Part shown: piece by piece, positions 18,112 through 27,003 of the stretch
Layout: every line of letters starts with the position of its first letter
Numbering within the stretch: position 1 is the first letter of the stretch
From: Rhodoplanes serenus
Lineage (GTDB): Bacteria; Pseudomonadota; Alphaproteobacteria; Rhizobiales; Xanthobacteraceae
Length of the DNA: 64,000 nt
Reading direction: 5' to 3'
Assembly: GCA_009720755.1 (NCBI GenBank)
Contig: WNKV01000020.1
Coordinates: 47,011-111,010 of the forward strand
Program-made: the position numbers and the translations under genes
The notes under the pieces: generated by a model
Told to the model about the DNA's origin: nothing
What the model saw: the letters and a program-made list of their open reading frames with translations, nothing else
Database searches by the model: none

Positions 18112-20801
18112 CACGCGGCCTCACCGAGCGCGGTCTGTTCCTTGAGGGCGGCGATCAGGCCCGGCCGATCGAACTTGGCCACGAAGTCGTGGAAGCCCAC
18201 AGCACGGCCGCGCTCGATCGCATCGGGCGAGGTGAGCGCCGACAGGGCGATGATGGGCAGATCCTTGGTCGCCGGATCGGCCTGCACGGCCTGGGCGAAG
18301 TCGAAGCCGTTCATCCCGGGCATGTCGATGTCAGTGACGACGACGTCGATCCGGCGTCCGGACTTGAGCACCTCCAGGGCATCCGCGGCGCCCGGCACCG
18401 TGGTGACCTGATAGCCGGCGGCCTTGAGCACCGGCGTGAGCATGTTGCGGAAGAAGGCCGAGTCGTCGACGAACAGCAGCGACCGCGAGACGTGGCTGCC
18501 GACGGCCTTGTCCTTGCGCCGCAACCAGTCCTCGAAGGCGATCGGCAGGAAATAACCCATGTCGATGATCTCGGTGGCGTGGCCCTTGACCACCGCCGAG
18601 CCGAGCACGCCGGGCGTCTCGCTCGACACCTCGATGTTGAGGTTGTCTTCGACGATGTCGACGATCTCGTCGACCACCAGGCCCATCGAGCGGCCGTCGT
18701 CCGAGAAGACGAGCAGCGGCTGGGTGCCCTCGGTGCGGATCTGGACCTCGTCGTTGACGCGCACCAGCGGCATCAGCTGGCCGCGATACTGCACCAGCCG
18801 GCGGCCGTTGGACGCCTCGATCTTGGTGGCGTCGATCTCCTCCAGGCGGGTGACCAGCGACAGCGGCACCGCCTTCGGTTCCGGCGAGCCGGCGCGGAAG
18901 ACCAGGAGCGACGTGGTGTTGTCGGCCCCACCGTGATGCTGCACGGCGCCGTTCTCCTCCGACTGGGCCTGCGCCGTCGCCGTGGTGCCGAGCGCGCGGG
19001 CGATGCCGTTCGGATCGATGATCATGATCACCGAGCCGTCACCCAGGATGGTGTTGCCGGAGAACATGGAGATGTGACGAAGCTTGGTCGACATCGGCTT
19101 CACCACGATCTCTTCGGTGTGGAAGACGCCGTCGACCACGATGCCGAAGGTCTGATTGCCGACCTGCGTCACCACGATGAAGCCGTTCTCGGCGTCGTCG
19201 CCGGAGACGATCTCGTTCTCGTCCATCTTGAGAAGAGACTTGAGCCGGATCAGCGGCAGCAGCTTGTTGCGCAGGCGCAGGACCGGGGTGTCCTTGATCC
19301 GCTCGATGCGGTGCTCGGAATTGGTCTGCGCCCGCACCAGCTCGATCACCGAGAGCTGCGGGATGGCGAAGCGGTCGCCGCCCGCCTCGACGATCAGGGT
19401 CGAGACGATCGCCAGGGTCAGCGGGATCTTGATGATGAAGCTCGATCCCGCGCAGGCCACCGACTTGACGTCGACGGTGCCGCCGATCTGATCGATGTTG
19501 TTGCGCACCACGTCCATGCCGACGCCGCGGCCGGACACGCTCGTCACCTTGCTGGCGGTCGAGAAGCCCGGCGCGAAGATGAACTTGTGGATCTGCTGCT
19601 CGTTCAGCTTCTCGAGCTGCGCCTCGTTGACGAGGCCGCTCGACAGCGCCTTGGCCTTGATCTTCTCGGTGTTGAGACCGCGCCCGTCGTCGGCGATCTC
19701 GATGATGATGTGGCCGCCTTCGTGATAGGCCGACAGCCGGATCGTGCCCTTCTCGGGCTTGCCGAGCGCACGCCGCTCGGCCGGGGTCTCCAGGCCGTGG
19801 TCGGCGGAGTTACGCACCATGTGGGTGAGCGGGTCCTTGATCAGATCGAGGACCTGGCGGTCGAGCTCGGTGTCGGCGCCGTGCATCTCGAGCTCGATCT
19901 GCTTGTTGAGCTCGGTGGCGAGGTCACGAACGATGCGGGGCAGCTTCTGCCACGCATTGCCGATCGGCTGCATGCGCGTCTTCATCACGCCTTCTTGCAG
20001 CTCGGCGGTGACGTTGGAGAGGCGCTGCAACGGCACCTTGAACTCGGAGTCCTCGTGCCGGCGGACGATCTCGAGGAGCTGGTTGCGGGTCAGCACCAGC
20101 TCGGACACCATGGTCATCAGGTGCTCGAGCGTCTCGACATTGACGCGGATCGACTGGTTGGCGACCTTGGCGTCGGTCTTGTCGTCGTCGCGCTCGCCGG
20201 CCGCGGCGGCGGCCGCCGCCGCCTTGGCGGCCGAGGGGGCCTCGGCGGGCGCCGTGAACTTCGGCCCGGGCGTCTCGCGGAAGGCGCGCTCCAGGTCGTC
20301 CAGCGACACCTCGCCGGGACGCAGCGGTCGCTCCAGCACCTGATAGGTGAGCGAGCCGCTGGTCTCCTCCGCGGCGGCGGGCGCCGTCGGCGGTGCGGCG
20401 ATCACCGGGTCTGCGGCCGGTGCCGGTGCCGCGAGCGCGAGGCGCTCCAGCTCGTCGATCAGGTCACGGTCCTCGCCGGCCGGCTCTTCCTGGTTCTGCT
20501 CCAGCTCGTCCAGGATCGCCTTGATGCGGTCGATGGTGGACAGGATCAGCGTCACGGCCTCGCCGGTCACGGCGGTGCCGTCGCGGAACTTGCCCATCAG
20601 CGTCTCGGCCGCGTGTGCCAGCGCCTCCAGGCGCGGCAGGCCGAGGAAACCGCAGGTCCCCTTGATGGTGTGGACGAGCCGGAAGATGTTGTCGAGGATC
20701 TTGGCGTTGTTCGGATCCTGCTCGAACCGCACGAGCTCGACGTCCACAACGTCGAGACTCTCGTTGGTTTCGGTCAGAAATTCCCGGAGCAAGTCGTCCA
20801 T
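18111..20801 (-). CDS. cheA: Hybrid chemotaxis histidine kinase CheA with C-terminal REC
   Basis: An 896-residue kinase. Order of domains: Hpt (phospho-His H44 in RLVHTIKGTCGFLG), Ala-rich linker with several IAAPPTAPAAAEE-like stretches, dimerisation helix (SIRVNVETLEHLMTMVSELV), HATPase (VRNSADHGLE N-box, SGRGVGMDVV), first CheW-like domain, a second CheW-like domain (LLVFRAGSPEPKAVPLSLV), and a receiver domain at the C-terminus (SLLFVDDSAFFRNML, phospho-Asp in VVVTDIDMPGMNG). The fused receiver and second CheW domain distinguish it from enterobacterial CheA and resemble other alphaproteobacterial chemotaxis kinases. The receiver could serve as phosphate sink. It lies downstream of chpT and starts the cheA-W-Y-B-R series. 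Confidence 0.95.
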   Translation of the reverse strand: MDDLLREFLTETNESLDVVDVELVRFEQDPNNAKILDNIFRLVHTIKGTCGFLGLPRLEALAHAAETLMGKFRDGTAVTGEAVTLILSTIDRIKAILDELEQNQEEPAGEDRDLIDELERLALAAPAPAADPVIAAPPTAPAAAEETSGSLTYQVLERPLRPGEVSLDDLERAFRETPGPKFTAPAEAPSAAKAAAAAAAAGERDDDKTDAKVANQSIRVNVETLEHLMTMVSELVLTRNQLLEIVRRHEDSEFKVPLQRLSNVTAELQEGVMKTRMQPIGNAWQKLPRIVRDLATELNKQIELEMHGADTELDRQVLDLIKDPLTHMVRNSADHGLETPAERRALGKPEKGTIRLSAYHEGGHIIIEIADDGRGLNTEKIKAKALSSGLVNEAQLEKLNEQQIHKFIFAPGFSTASKVTSVSGRGVGMDVVRNNIDQIGGTVDVKSVACAGSSFIIKIPLTLAIVSTLIVEAGGDRFAIPQLSVIELVRAQTNSEHRIERIKDTPVLRLRNKLLPLIRLKSLLKMDENEIVSGDDAENGFIVVTQVGNQTFGIVVDGVFHTEEIVVKPMSTKLRHISMFSGNTILGDGSVIMIIDPNGIARALGTTATAQAQSEENGAVQHHGGADNTTSLLVFRAGSPEPKAVPLSLVTRLEEIDATKIEASNGRRLVQYRGQLMPLVRVNDEVQIRTEGTQPLLVFSDDGRSMGLVVDEIVDIVEDNLNIEVSSETPGVLGSAVVKGHATEIIDMGYFLPIAFEDWLRRKDKAVGSHVSRSLLFVDDSAFFRNMLTPVLKAAGYQVTTVPGAADALEVLKSGRRIDVVVTDIDMPGMNGFDFAQAVQADPATKDLPIIALSALTSPDAIERGRAVGFHDFVAKFDRPGLIAALKEQTALGEAA

Positions 20802-21165
20802 CGGAGAAAACTCGCGTTACAGGCTCGCGCGGCCCGATCGGTCGGAAGACTGATGCAGTCTGTTGGGAAAGCGTTTAAGTTTCGTTTCGGCACAGGCCGT
20901 GCAACTACCCTGAAACCCCTCGGCGGCGCGGAAAACCCGCCTTCGCGGCGGCGGCGAGCGGGCCGCGCCGGCGGATCGGCGCCGGCGAAATCAGAGTGAA
21001 TTGCTGAAAATTAGAGCGAATACGCCGGCGCCTGCGGGCCTCTTCGCAATCTGTTAAACACGGTCGGCGCGCCATCGCGGGCCGCCAAAAAAATTCGCCG
21101 GCGAGGTCCGCGGACGCCGCTCCAAGTCCTGGAATCGCAAGGACTAATCCAAACCGGGGAGGAAT
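20802..21165. promoter_or_regulatory. cheA upstream region
   Basis: About 360 bp between the chpT stop and the cheA start, both on the minus strand. It holds no gene and probably carries the chpT transcript end and a che promoter. Two GC-rich inverted arms near 20955-20990 (GGGCCGCGCCGGCGGATCGG) could fold. I see no clear -35/-10. Confidence 0.35.
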
Positions 21166-21915
21166 CTAGGCCGGCACCGCCGCGGTGATCACGACGGAGT
21201 CTCCGGTCGCCACGAAGCCGACGTCCAGCCCGCAGGCCCGCGCCAGCAGCCCGGCATAGAAGGGCTGGATCGCGTGCGCGTCGAGCGCCGGATCGGCCGG
21301 GGTTCCCGCGACCAGCGGCGGCAACGCCGCCGGCAGCCGCACGTTGAGGCCGCGCGTCTCGACCCGGAAGCCCATCGCCTCGCCCTCGCCGACCGGATCG
21401 AGGGTGAGCGACCCGCCGCGCGGAATCGTCTGCCCCGCGAGCACCAGCAGGTTGAGGACCAGCTTCACACGGTTCTTGGGCAGCAGCAGGCGCGGCAGGC
21501 TCCACACCAGCTTGACCTTCTCGTCCTCGAGGGCGCCGCGCGCCACCTTCTCGGCGTCGCCGAGATCGATCTGGGCACCCGACGAGCCCGAGGCGCCGAA
21601 CGCCAGCCGGCAGAACTGGAGCCGGGCGGAGACGCGAATGGCGCTCTTCTTGATCAGGTCGAGGGCGAACGTCTTGGTCTCCTCGTCCTGGGCGTCCTCG
21701 AGCACCTCGAGACCGTTGACGATGGCACCCGAGGGGCTGATCAGGTCGTGGCAGACCCGCGAGCAGATCAGGGCACAGAGGTCGAGCGGATCGAGCGTCA
21801 CCAGGCTCGCCGGGCTCGCTGCACCCGTGGCGGCGGCTTCGGCGCTCGCCGCATCGGCGGTCGCCGGGCTCGAAGCGGGGACGCTGGAGGTGGCGCTGGA
21901 GGTGACGCTGGACAT
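21166..21915 (-). CDS. chpT: Histidine phosphotransferase ChpT
   Basis: A 249-residue protein that passes phosphoryl groups from CckA to CtrA and CpdR. After an Ala/Ser-rich 40-residue N-terminus comes DLCALICSRVCHDLISPSGA, the H-box with the phospho-accepting His in CHDLISP, followed by the four-helix dimerisation region and a degenerate ATPase-like domain (LVLNLLVLAGQTIPRGGSL) lacking a usable nucleotide site. Its position ahead of cheA and close to ctrA ties phosphorelay and motility genes together. The N-terminal extension is longer than I would expect and the true start may lie further in. Confidence 0.88.
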   Translation of the reverse strand: MSSVTSSATSSVPASSPATADAASAEAAATGAASPASLVTLDPLDLCALICSRVCHDLISPSGAIVNGLEVLEDAQDEETKTFALDLIKKSAIRVSARLQFCRLAFGASGSSGAQIDLGDAEKVARGALEDEKVKLVWSLPRLLLPKNRVKLVLNLLVLAGQTIPRGGSLTLDPVGEGEAMGFRVETRGLNVRLPAALPPLVAGTPADPALDAHAIQPFYAGLLARACGLDVGFVATGDSVVITAAVPA

Positions 21916-22026
21916 GGATCTGGTCTCCGGCGAGCCCACCGAATCGGCGCCGCGCCGGGGTGGTGGCGTGTGATACACCGTGCCGACACCACGACGCAAA
22001 CCACCTGGACCTTGTCGTACCGACCG

Positions 22027-22836
22027 ATGACCGAGATTGATTCTCCACTCCTCGATGCCCTCACCGACCTCGTGTCCGAGGCCGGCCACGCCATCCTGGC
22101 GGTCGCCCGATCGGCCGTCCTCGACGTCCGCGAGAAGGCCGACCACAGCCCGGTGACGGCGGCCGACCGCGCCGCCGAGGCGGTGATCCTGGCCGGGCTC
22201 GCGCGGCTCCTCCCGGGCGTCCCGGTGGTGTCTGAGGAGAGCGTCGCGGCCGCGCCGCAGCCGCCGCTCGCCGGCACCTTCCTGCTGGTCGATCCGCTCG
22301 ACGGCACCCGCGAGTTCGTCGATGGCCGCGACGAGTACACCGTCAACGTCGCCGTGGTGGAGGCCGGGGTGCCGATCGCCGGGCTGGTCCTGCTGCCGGC
22401 CCGGGGTGTGCTCTATCGCGGTCGCGTCGGGCACGGGGCCGAGCGGCTGTCGCTGCCGCCCGGCGGCAGAGCGGCGACCGCCGTGGCGACGGCGATCCGG
22501 GCGCGCCCCTGCCCCCGCACCGGAGCGGTGGCGGCGGTCAGCCGCTCGCATCTCGATCCGGCGAGCGAGGCGTTCCTGGCCCGGCGGCAGGTGGAGGCGC
22601 GGGTGAGCTGCGGCTCGGCCGTCAAGTTCGGCCTGCTCGCCGAGGGGCAGGCCGATGTCTATCCCCGCCTCGCCCCCACCTCGGCCTGGGATGTCGCGGC
22701 CGGCCACGCGGTGCTGGCGGCGGCGGGCGGCACCGTGGTGCAGCCGGACGGCACGCCGCTGCGCTATGGCGAGACCGCCGGCTGGGGGGTGCCGGGCTTC
22801 GTCGCCTGGGGGGACCCGGCGGCCGGCCGGCGATGA
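22027..22836 (+). CDS. cysQ: 3'(2'),5'-bisphosphate nucleotidase CysQ / inositol monophosphatase family
   Basis: A 269-residue Mg-dependent phosphatase. Metal and catalytic motifs are present: VTAADRAAEAVI, VVSEES, the signature LVDPLDGTREFVDG and the C-terminal TSAWDVAAGHAVL. CysQ enzymes hydrolyse adenosine 3',5'-bisphosphate formed in sulfate assimilation; the GTREFV form of the signature favours CysQ over inositol monophosphatase. It is transcribed divergently from chpT (gap 111 bp). Substrate is inferred from family only. Confidence 0.85.
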   Translation: MTEIDSPLLDALTDLVSEAGHAILAVARSAVLDVREKADHSPVTAADRAAEAVILAGLARLLPGVPVVSEESVAAAPQPPLAGTFLLVDPLDGTREFVDGRDEYTVNVAVVEAGVPIAGLVLLPARGVLYRGRVGHGAERLSLPPGGRAATAVATAIRARPCPRTGAVAAVSRSHLDPASEAFLARRQVEARVSCGSAVKFGLLAEGQADVYPRLAPTSAWDVAAGHAVLAAAGGTVVQPDGTPLRYGETAGWGVPGFVAWGDPAAGRR

Positions 22837-22895
22837 CGAACAATCCGTGAGACCGAAGGGGCCTGCCGGCGAGTGGCCTGCCGACGAGTCGGCCG

Positions 22896-23402
22896 TCAGG
22901 GCGTCAGCCCGGCCCGCACCTGCGGCCAGTGGTTCTGCGCCTCGGTGAGCACGCCCACCGGATCGGTCATGAACTTGTCGCGCGCCGTCTCGCTGTAGAA
23001 CAGGAAGACGCGGCCTCCCATCACGGCGAACAGGCCGGGATTGCCGGGGCGCGAGACGCCGCGGGCGATCCCGACCGGATCGTAGCCGCCGAACACCGGG
23101 GCATAGACGGTGGGATTGTCGGCGAAGGCGTTGCGGTTGCCGGGGTTGCGGAAGCGCCACACCGTGCCGGCGTAGGTGTATTCGTACTCGGCACGGCCCT
23201 CGACGGCGGCCCGATCGACGAAATAGGCGACCGGGTCGAAGCCCGAGATGGCGAGCCCGGAATGGCGATCGGTCACCACCCGCTCGGTGGTGGCGGCCGA
23301 GGCGGGCGGGCCGAGCCACAGGCTCGACAGCATCAGCATCGCAAGACCCGCCGCCCCTCGAAGGGTGGGCACGATCTGTCGGGTTCGCCGCCGTGACGTC
23401 AT
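22896..23402 (-). CDS. Secreted YHS-domain protein
   Basis: A 168-residue protein with an N-terminal signal peptide or anchor (GAAGLAMLMLSSLWLGPPASA). The mature part begins LAISGFDPVAYFVDRAAVEG and continues YEYTYAGTVWRFRNPGNRNA, the YHS-type fold common in Rhizobiales, but without the paired cysteines of metal-binding YHS domains. The function of this family is unknown. It is convergent with cysQ and divergent from eipA. Confidence 0.75.
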   Translation of the reverse strand: MTSRRRTRQIVPTLRGAAGLAMLMLSSLWLGPPASAATTERVVTDRHSGLAISGFDPVAYFVDRAAVEGRAEYEYTYAGTVWRFRNPGNRNAFADNPTVYAPVFGGYDPVGIARGVSRPGNPGLFAVMGGRVFLFYSETARDKFMTDPVGVLTEAQNHWPQVRAGLTP

Positions 23403-23530
23403 AGTATTGCCGGATGGTGTCGCGATTCGGGTGCAGCTCGGCCGTGAGCTCTCTCGGGGGTGTCATTGTCCTAGCGCGCTTTCGTAAGCGGCCGGTTACG
23501 CGCCGCAGGCAAAATTTCGGGAAGGGCCAG

Positions 23531-24118
23531 ATGGGCAGAGTCTCGCGTTGGATCGTCGCCGCGGTCGTGGTCCTGACCTGGGCGGTGCCGGTCGGGGCCT
23601 TCGCCCAGAGCACGCCGCAGCCCGCCCACCAGCCCAACACCTATTCGCCGGGCGAGATCGTCGCCACCGGGCATCGCTTCTTCGGCGGCGTCTCGCGCAG
23701 CCTCGCCACCCTGGTGGAGCGCGCCGTCAGCCAGTGGGGCCTGCCCAACGGCTACGTGCTGGGCGAGGAGGGCGGCGGCGCCTTCTTCGGCGGCCTGCGC
23801 TACGGCGAAGGCGTGCTCTACACCAAGAACGCCGGCGACCTGAAGGTCTACTGGCAGGGCCCGTCGTTCGGCTGGGATGTCGGCGGCGACGGCGCCCGCA
23901 CCATGATGCTCATCTACAACCTGCCGGCCACCAACGCGATCTACCAGCGGTTCGGCGGCATCGACGGCTCCGCCTACTTCATCGGCGGCCTCGGCATGAC
24001 GGCGCTGACCTCCAACAACATCGTGGTGGTGCCGATCCGCTCCGGCGTCGGGCTGCGGCTCGGCGCCAGCATCGGCTATCTCAAGTTCACCCCGCAATCG
24101 ACCTGGAATCCGTTCTGA
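23531..24118 (+). CDS. eipA: EipA-family envelope integrity protein (DUF1134)
   Basis: A 195-residue periplasmic protein with a signal peptide (WIVAAVVVLTWAVPVGAFAQ). The DUF1134 domain covers most of the mature part, with TLVERAVSQWGLPNGYVLGE, GEGVLYTKNAGDLKVYWQGP and SGVGLRLGASIGYLKFTP. The Brucella homologue EipA is a small periplasmic beta-barrel-like protein needed for cell-envelope integrity. The ATG at 23531 has GGGAAGGG upstream. No operon partner is obvious. Confidence 0.9.
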   Translation: MGRVSRWIVAAVVVLTWAVPVGAFAQSTPQPAHQPNTYSPGEIVATGHRFFGGVSRSLATLVERAVSQWGLPNGYVLGEEGGGAFFGGLRYGEGVLYTKNAGDLKVYWQGPSFGWDVGGDGARTMMLIYNLPATNAIYQRFGGIDGSAYFIGGLGMTALTSNNIVVVPIRSGVGLRLGASIGYLKFTPQSTWNPF

Positions 24119-24324
24119 TCTCGCGGCTCGCGGTCCGCCCCGCCCCTTGTGCGCGGCCCGCGACGCCACACGGTTGCGTGATCGGCCGGGATTTTCGGTG
24201 GCCGTTCTCCCGGAACGGTGATCAGCTTGTTGAAATCCTTGCCGAAGCTGGTAGGCCGAAAGCGGCTCGCGACGGTCGGGACGACGTCGGGCAGCCCCGC
24301 CGCTTCGCCATCCGGGCGGCCGGC

Positions 24325-24362
24325 GGCGTTCTCATGATCGAAGAGGCGTTCTCATGATCGAA
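24325..24362 (+). repeat. 20-bp tandem duplication of a translation start
   Basis: GGCGTTCTCATGATCGAA occurs at 24325-24342 and again at 24345-24362. The first copy supplies an ATG at 24334 that opens a 7-codon reading frame (MIEEAFS) whose TGA overlaps the real start codon at 24354. This creates an apparent leader peptide. Confidence 0.7.
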
Positions 24363-25616
24363 CAGGTCATGCTGTTCGGGATCGGATTTCTGGTCGCGAG
24401 CCTGTTCAATCTTCTGTTCGTCCCGCTGGTGCACAACCGCGCCGTCCGCCTGACGATGCGGCGCCTGGAGGCGGCGACGCCGTTCTCGATGGCGGAGATC
24501 CAGGCCGAGAAGGACCAGCTCCGCGCCGAGTTCGCCATGTCGACCCGGCGGCTGGAGCTGAGCGTCGAGCAGCTCAAGGCGCGCGCCGCCGGCCAGCTCG
24601 CCGATCTCGGCCGCAAGTCGATGGCGGTGACCCGGCTGCGCCAGGAGCTGGCCGAGAAGACCGCCGCGCTCCAGGCCATCGAGGCGCGCGAGAAGACCCT
24701 GCGCGAGCAGCTCCAGAGCACCGAGCAGGAGTTCTCGCGCAAGAGCGACAAGGCCCAGACGGTCGAGAAGCTCCTGGTCGGCAAGGAGGCGGAGCTCGCC
24801 GAGCTGACCGCCGCCCTGAACGAGCGCACCTCGGTGTCGGACAGCCAGCGCATCGAGATCGCCACCCTGAGGACCCAGATCGAGTCCCTCAAGGCGCGCA
24901 CCGAGCAGGACCAGAAGGACCTCAAGGAGACCAAGGCGCGGCTCGACCGTGAGCGCGCCGCGGCGGCGGCCGCCGCCAGCGAGCTGGCCGAGGAGCGGAC
25001 CCGCACCGGCGCCCTGACGACCCGCATCGGCGAGCTGGAGCGCCAGCAGGCCGAGCAGACCAGCGAGGCCGAGGGGCTGACCCGCCGCATCCACGAGCTG
25101 GAGGAGCGGCTGACCGAGCAGGGCCGCATGCTGGTCGAGCGCGAATACGACGCTCGCAAGGCCCGCGAGGAGGCCGGCGCGGCCGGCGACCTGACCAGCG
25201 AGAAGGCCCGCCTGGAGCGCGAGCTGGGCGAGGCGCGCACCGAGAACGCCCGGCTGGAGCGCGAGCTGGCGACGCTGCGCCGCGGCGCCGAGGCCGGCTG
25301 GGCGACCGAGCGGGTGGAGAACGCGCTGCTGCGCGAGCGCATCAACGACGTCGCCGCCGAGGTCGCGAAGCTGACCTTGGCGCTGGAAGGCGCCGACTCG
25401 CCGATCGCCGCGATCCTGGACCAAGAGCGCGCCGACCACGAGCGCACCGACCAGGAGCGCACCGACCAGCACCGGCCGGACGAGACCCGAGCGAACGGCG
25501 ACCGGCCGGGCGGCGGCGAGCTGATCGAGCGCATCCGCGCCCTCCAGGCCCGCGCCTCGCGGGTGCCGTCACAGCCCGCCGCGACCGCCCCGGTGCCGGA
25601 AGCCGCCGCCTCGTGA
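24354..25616 (+). CDS. Membrane-anchored long coiled-coil protein
   Basis: A 420-residue protein with one N-terminal transmembrane helix (QVMLFGIGFLVASLFNLLFV) followed by about 330 residues of heptad-rich, Glu/Arg/Ala/Leu-rich coiled coil and a Pro/Ala tail. The segment MRRLEAATPFSMAEIQAEKD is, from memory, conserved in Bradyrhizobium and Rhodopseudomonas relatives. It is a cytoplasmic or periplasmic filamentous anchor by architecture; no enzymatic motif is seen. It overlaps the next gene by 4 bp (GTGA). Repeated EHERTDQERTDQ units occur near residues 360-375. Confidence 0.7.
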   Translation: MIEQVMLFGIGFLVASLFNLLFVPLVHNRAVRLTMRRLEAATPFSMAEIQAEKDQLRAEFAMSTRRLELSVEQLKARAAGQLADLGRKSMAVTRLRQELAEKTAALQAIEAREKTLREQLQSTEQEFSRKSDKAQTVEKLLVGKEAELAELTAALNERTSVSDSQRIEIATLRTQIESLKARTEQDQKDLKETKARLDRERAAAAAAASELAEERTRTGALTTRIGELERQQAEQTSEAEGLTRRIHELEERLTEQGRMLVEREYDARKAREEAGAAGDLTSEKARLERELGEARTENARLERELATLRRGAEAGWATERVENALLRERINDVAAEVAKLTLALEGADSPIAAILDQERADHERTDQERTDQHRPDETRANGDRPGGGELIERIRALQARASRVPSQPAATAPVPEAAAS

Positions 25617-26509
25617 CGACGGGGCGCTCCCCGTCATCCGGCCACCGGATCGCCGCCGCCCTCCGCGCCGCCTCTCTGGCGGCCCTCTCTGTCGTCCTCT
25701 CGATCGCCCTTCCGGCCGGCCTCGGGGCCGGCGTCGCCGCGGCCGGGCCGCGCCGCGCCGTCACGTCCGACCGGGGGCCGTTCACCGATGCGCAGATCCT
25801 GCGCGGCTTCGCGGCCGTCACCGGCGCGGCCGAGTACGCGACGTCTCCCGCGGATCGCATCCGCCGCTTCGAAGCGCCGGTGCGAGTGCGCATCGAGGCC
25901 GATCCTCGCCTCGGCCGCGCCGGGGCGACGCGACGCGCCATGGTCGAGGCGGTGGTGGCCGACATCGGCCGTGGCATCGCCCATCTCGACCTGCGGCTGG
26001 CTGCCGCGAACGAGCCGGCCAATCTGACGGTGCTGCTGGTGCGCCGCCGCGACTTCGATGCCGCGGTCGCAGGGGTGTTCGGGCCGGAGCGCGCCCGAAC
26101 GATCCTGGCACGACTCGCGCCACTCTGCGTGAGCGGCTTCGCCCGCGACGACGAGTTCCGCATCACGCGGGCGGCCGCGATCCTCGCCGTCGACGTCTCT
26201 GCCTTCGACGTCCGCGACTGCGCCTACGAGGAGATCTTGCAGGCGCTCGGGCCGTCCGCCGACACCGACGCGATCCCGTGGACGATGTTCAACGACCGCG
26301 TCCGCACCGGCCGCTTCGGCCGCTACGATCGCTATCTCCTCAACCTCCTCTACCACCCGCGGATGGCGGCCGGCACGCCGCCCGCCGAGGCCCGCGCCAT
26401 CGCGGCCGCGGTGCTGCCGGAGGTGCGCCGCCGCGTCGAGACGAGGCCGGAAGCCGGACACCGCAGATCTCCGCCCGGCGGCCGGGCGGCACCCGAACTT
26501 CGGCATTAG
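25613..26509 (+). CDS. DUF2927 secreted protein
   Basis: A 298-residue protein with an N-terminal hydrophobic export signal (AALRAASLAALSVVLSIALP). The DUF2927 core runs from FTDAQILRGFAAVTGAAEYA to NDRVRTGRFGRYDRYLLNLL with YHPRM, the best conserved segment of the family. A Cys pair (LAPLCVSG and VRDCAYEE) could form a disulfide in the periplasm. The GTG start overlaps the previous stop codon. Function unknown. Confidence 0.8.
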   Translation: MTTGRSPSSGHRIAAALRAASLAALSVVLSIALPAGLGAGVAAAGPRRAVTSDRGPFTDAQILRGFAAVTGAAEYATSPADRIRRFEAPVRVRIEADPRLGRAGATRRAMVEAVVADIGRGIAHLDLRLAAANEPANLTVLLVRRRDFDAAVAGVFGPERARTILARLAPLCVSGFARDDEFRITRAAAILAVDVSAFDVRDCAYEEILQALGPSADTDAIPWTMFNDRVRTGRFGRYDRYLLNLLYHPRMAAGTPPAEARAIAAAVLPEVRRRVETRPEAGHRRSPPGGRAAPELRH

Positions 26510-26564
26510 GATTGACGGCCGCATTCGGTTGCGGCGAAACTCCCCTACACCTAGCCTCGTGGCT

Positions 26565-26639
26565 GGCCCGGTGGCGGAAGGGCGACGCGGGGAATGCCGA
26601 CTGCATTCCCACATCCTGGTTCGAATCCAGGCTGGGCCT
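26565..26639 (+). tRNA. tRNA-Cys-like gene with aberrant anticodon arm
   Basis: GGCCCGG (26565-26571) pairs with CTGGGCC (26632-26638), the D-arm GCG/CGC and a perfect T-arm (CCTGG-TTCGAAT-CCAGG) are present, and the base after the acceptor is T, the discriminator typical of tRNA-Cys, followed by CC but not CCA. The anticodon region is wrong: 26590-26610 folds as an 8-bp stem with a 5-nt loop instead of 5 bp plus 7 nt. ACTGCA resembles a tRNA-Cys anticodon loop (GCA) but is displaced. It may be a degenerate or specialised tRNA. Confidence 0.45.
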
Positions 26640-26668
26640 CCGCCCCTTACCAGGGTCGGCCGCGGAAC

Positions 26669-26693
26669 GGAACCGGATGCCCTCTGCTGCGTT
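26669..26693 (+). promoter_or_regulatory. Candidate sigma-EcfG promoter for the rsb genes
   Basis: GGAAC (26669-26673), 16 bp, CGTT (26690-26693) is an exact match to the general stress response promoter consensus GGAAC-N16/17-CGTT of alphaproteobacteria. It lies 311 bp upstream of rsbR with no other gene between, giving a long leader. The region 26700-27003 contains an inverted repeat GCACCAACG/CGTTGGTGC about 50 bp apart but no gene that I can support. Confidence 0.5.
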
Positions 26694-27003
26694 GAACAGT
26701 ACCTTTTCGGGGGCTTTCAGGACCTCGCCGGAGGTATCGCGGCCCCTGCCTGGGGCTTCCACCGACTTCCGCCGCGCCGCCACGGAGCAGCACCAACGCT
26801 TCTCGAGAGCACCTGACAGCGTCCCATCGCCGCCATGACCGACCAGACGTTGGTGCGACGGCACGGTGGGGCCGCCGCGCGGCACCCGCTCGTACCGCCG
26901 GCACGTCCGGCCATCGACCTCACGCTGGCCCGCGCGATGCGGCCGGCCGTCTTCCTATTGCCATCCATCGACCGCCCTCCGAGTGAACAGGTCCAGATCG
27001 ACC

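Noticed and set aside
18189..20999. 936-residue open frame on the plus strand opposite cheA
   Set aside because: It is the GC-rich mirror of cheA, with His/Arg/Asp/Leu-biased composition and no domain. The same applies to other long antisense frames such as 48139-51768 and 61551-63614.
26565..26639. Ordinary tRNA-Leu or tRNA-Cys call
   Set aside because: D-loop GGTGGCGGAA recalls tRNA-Leu but there is no long variable arm, and the anticodon arm does not form 5 bp plus 7 nt, so I keep it as tRNA-like.
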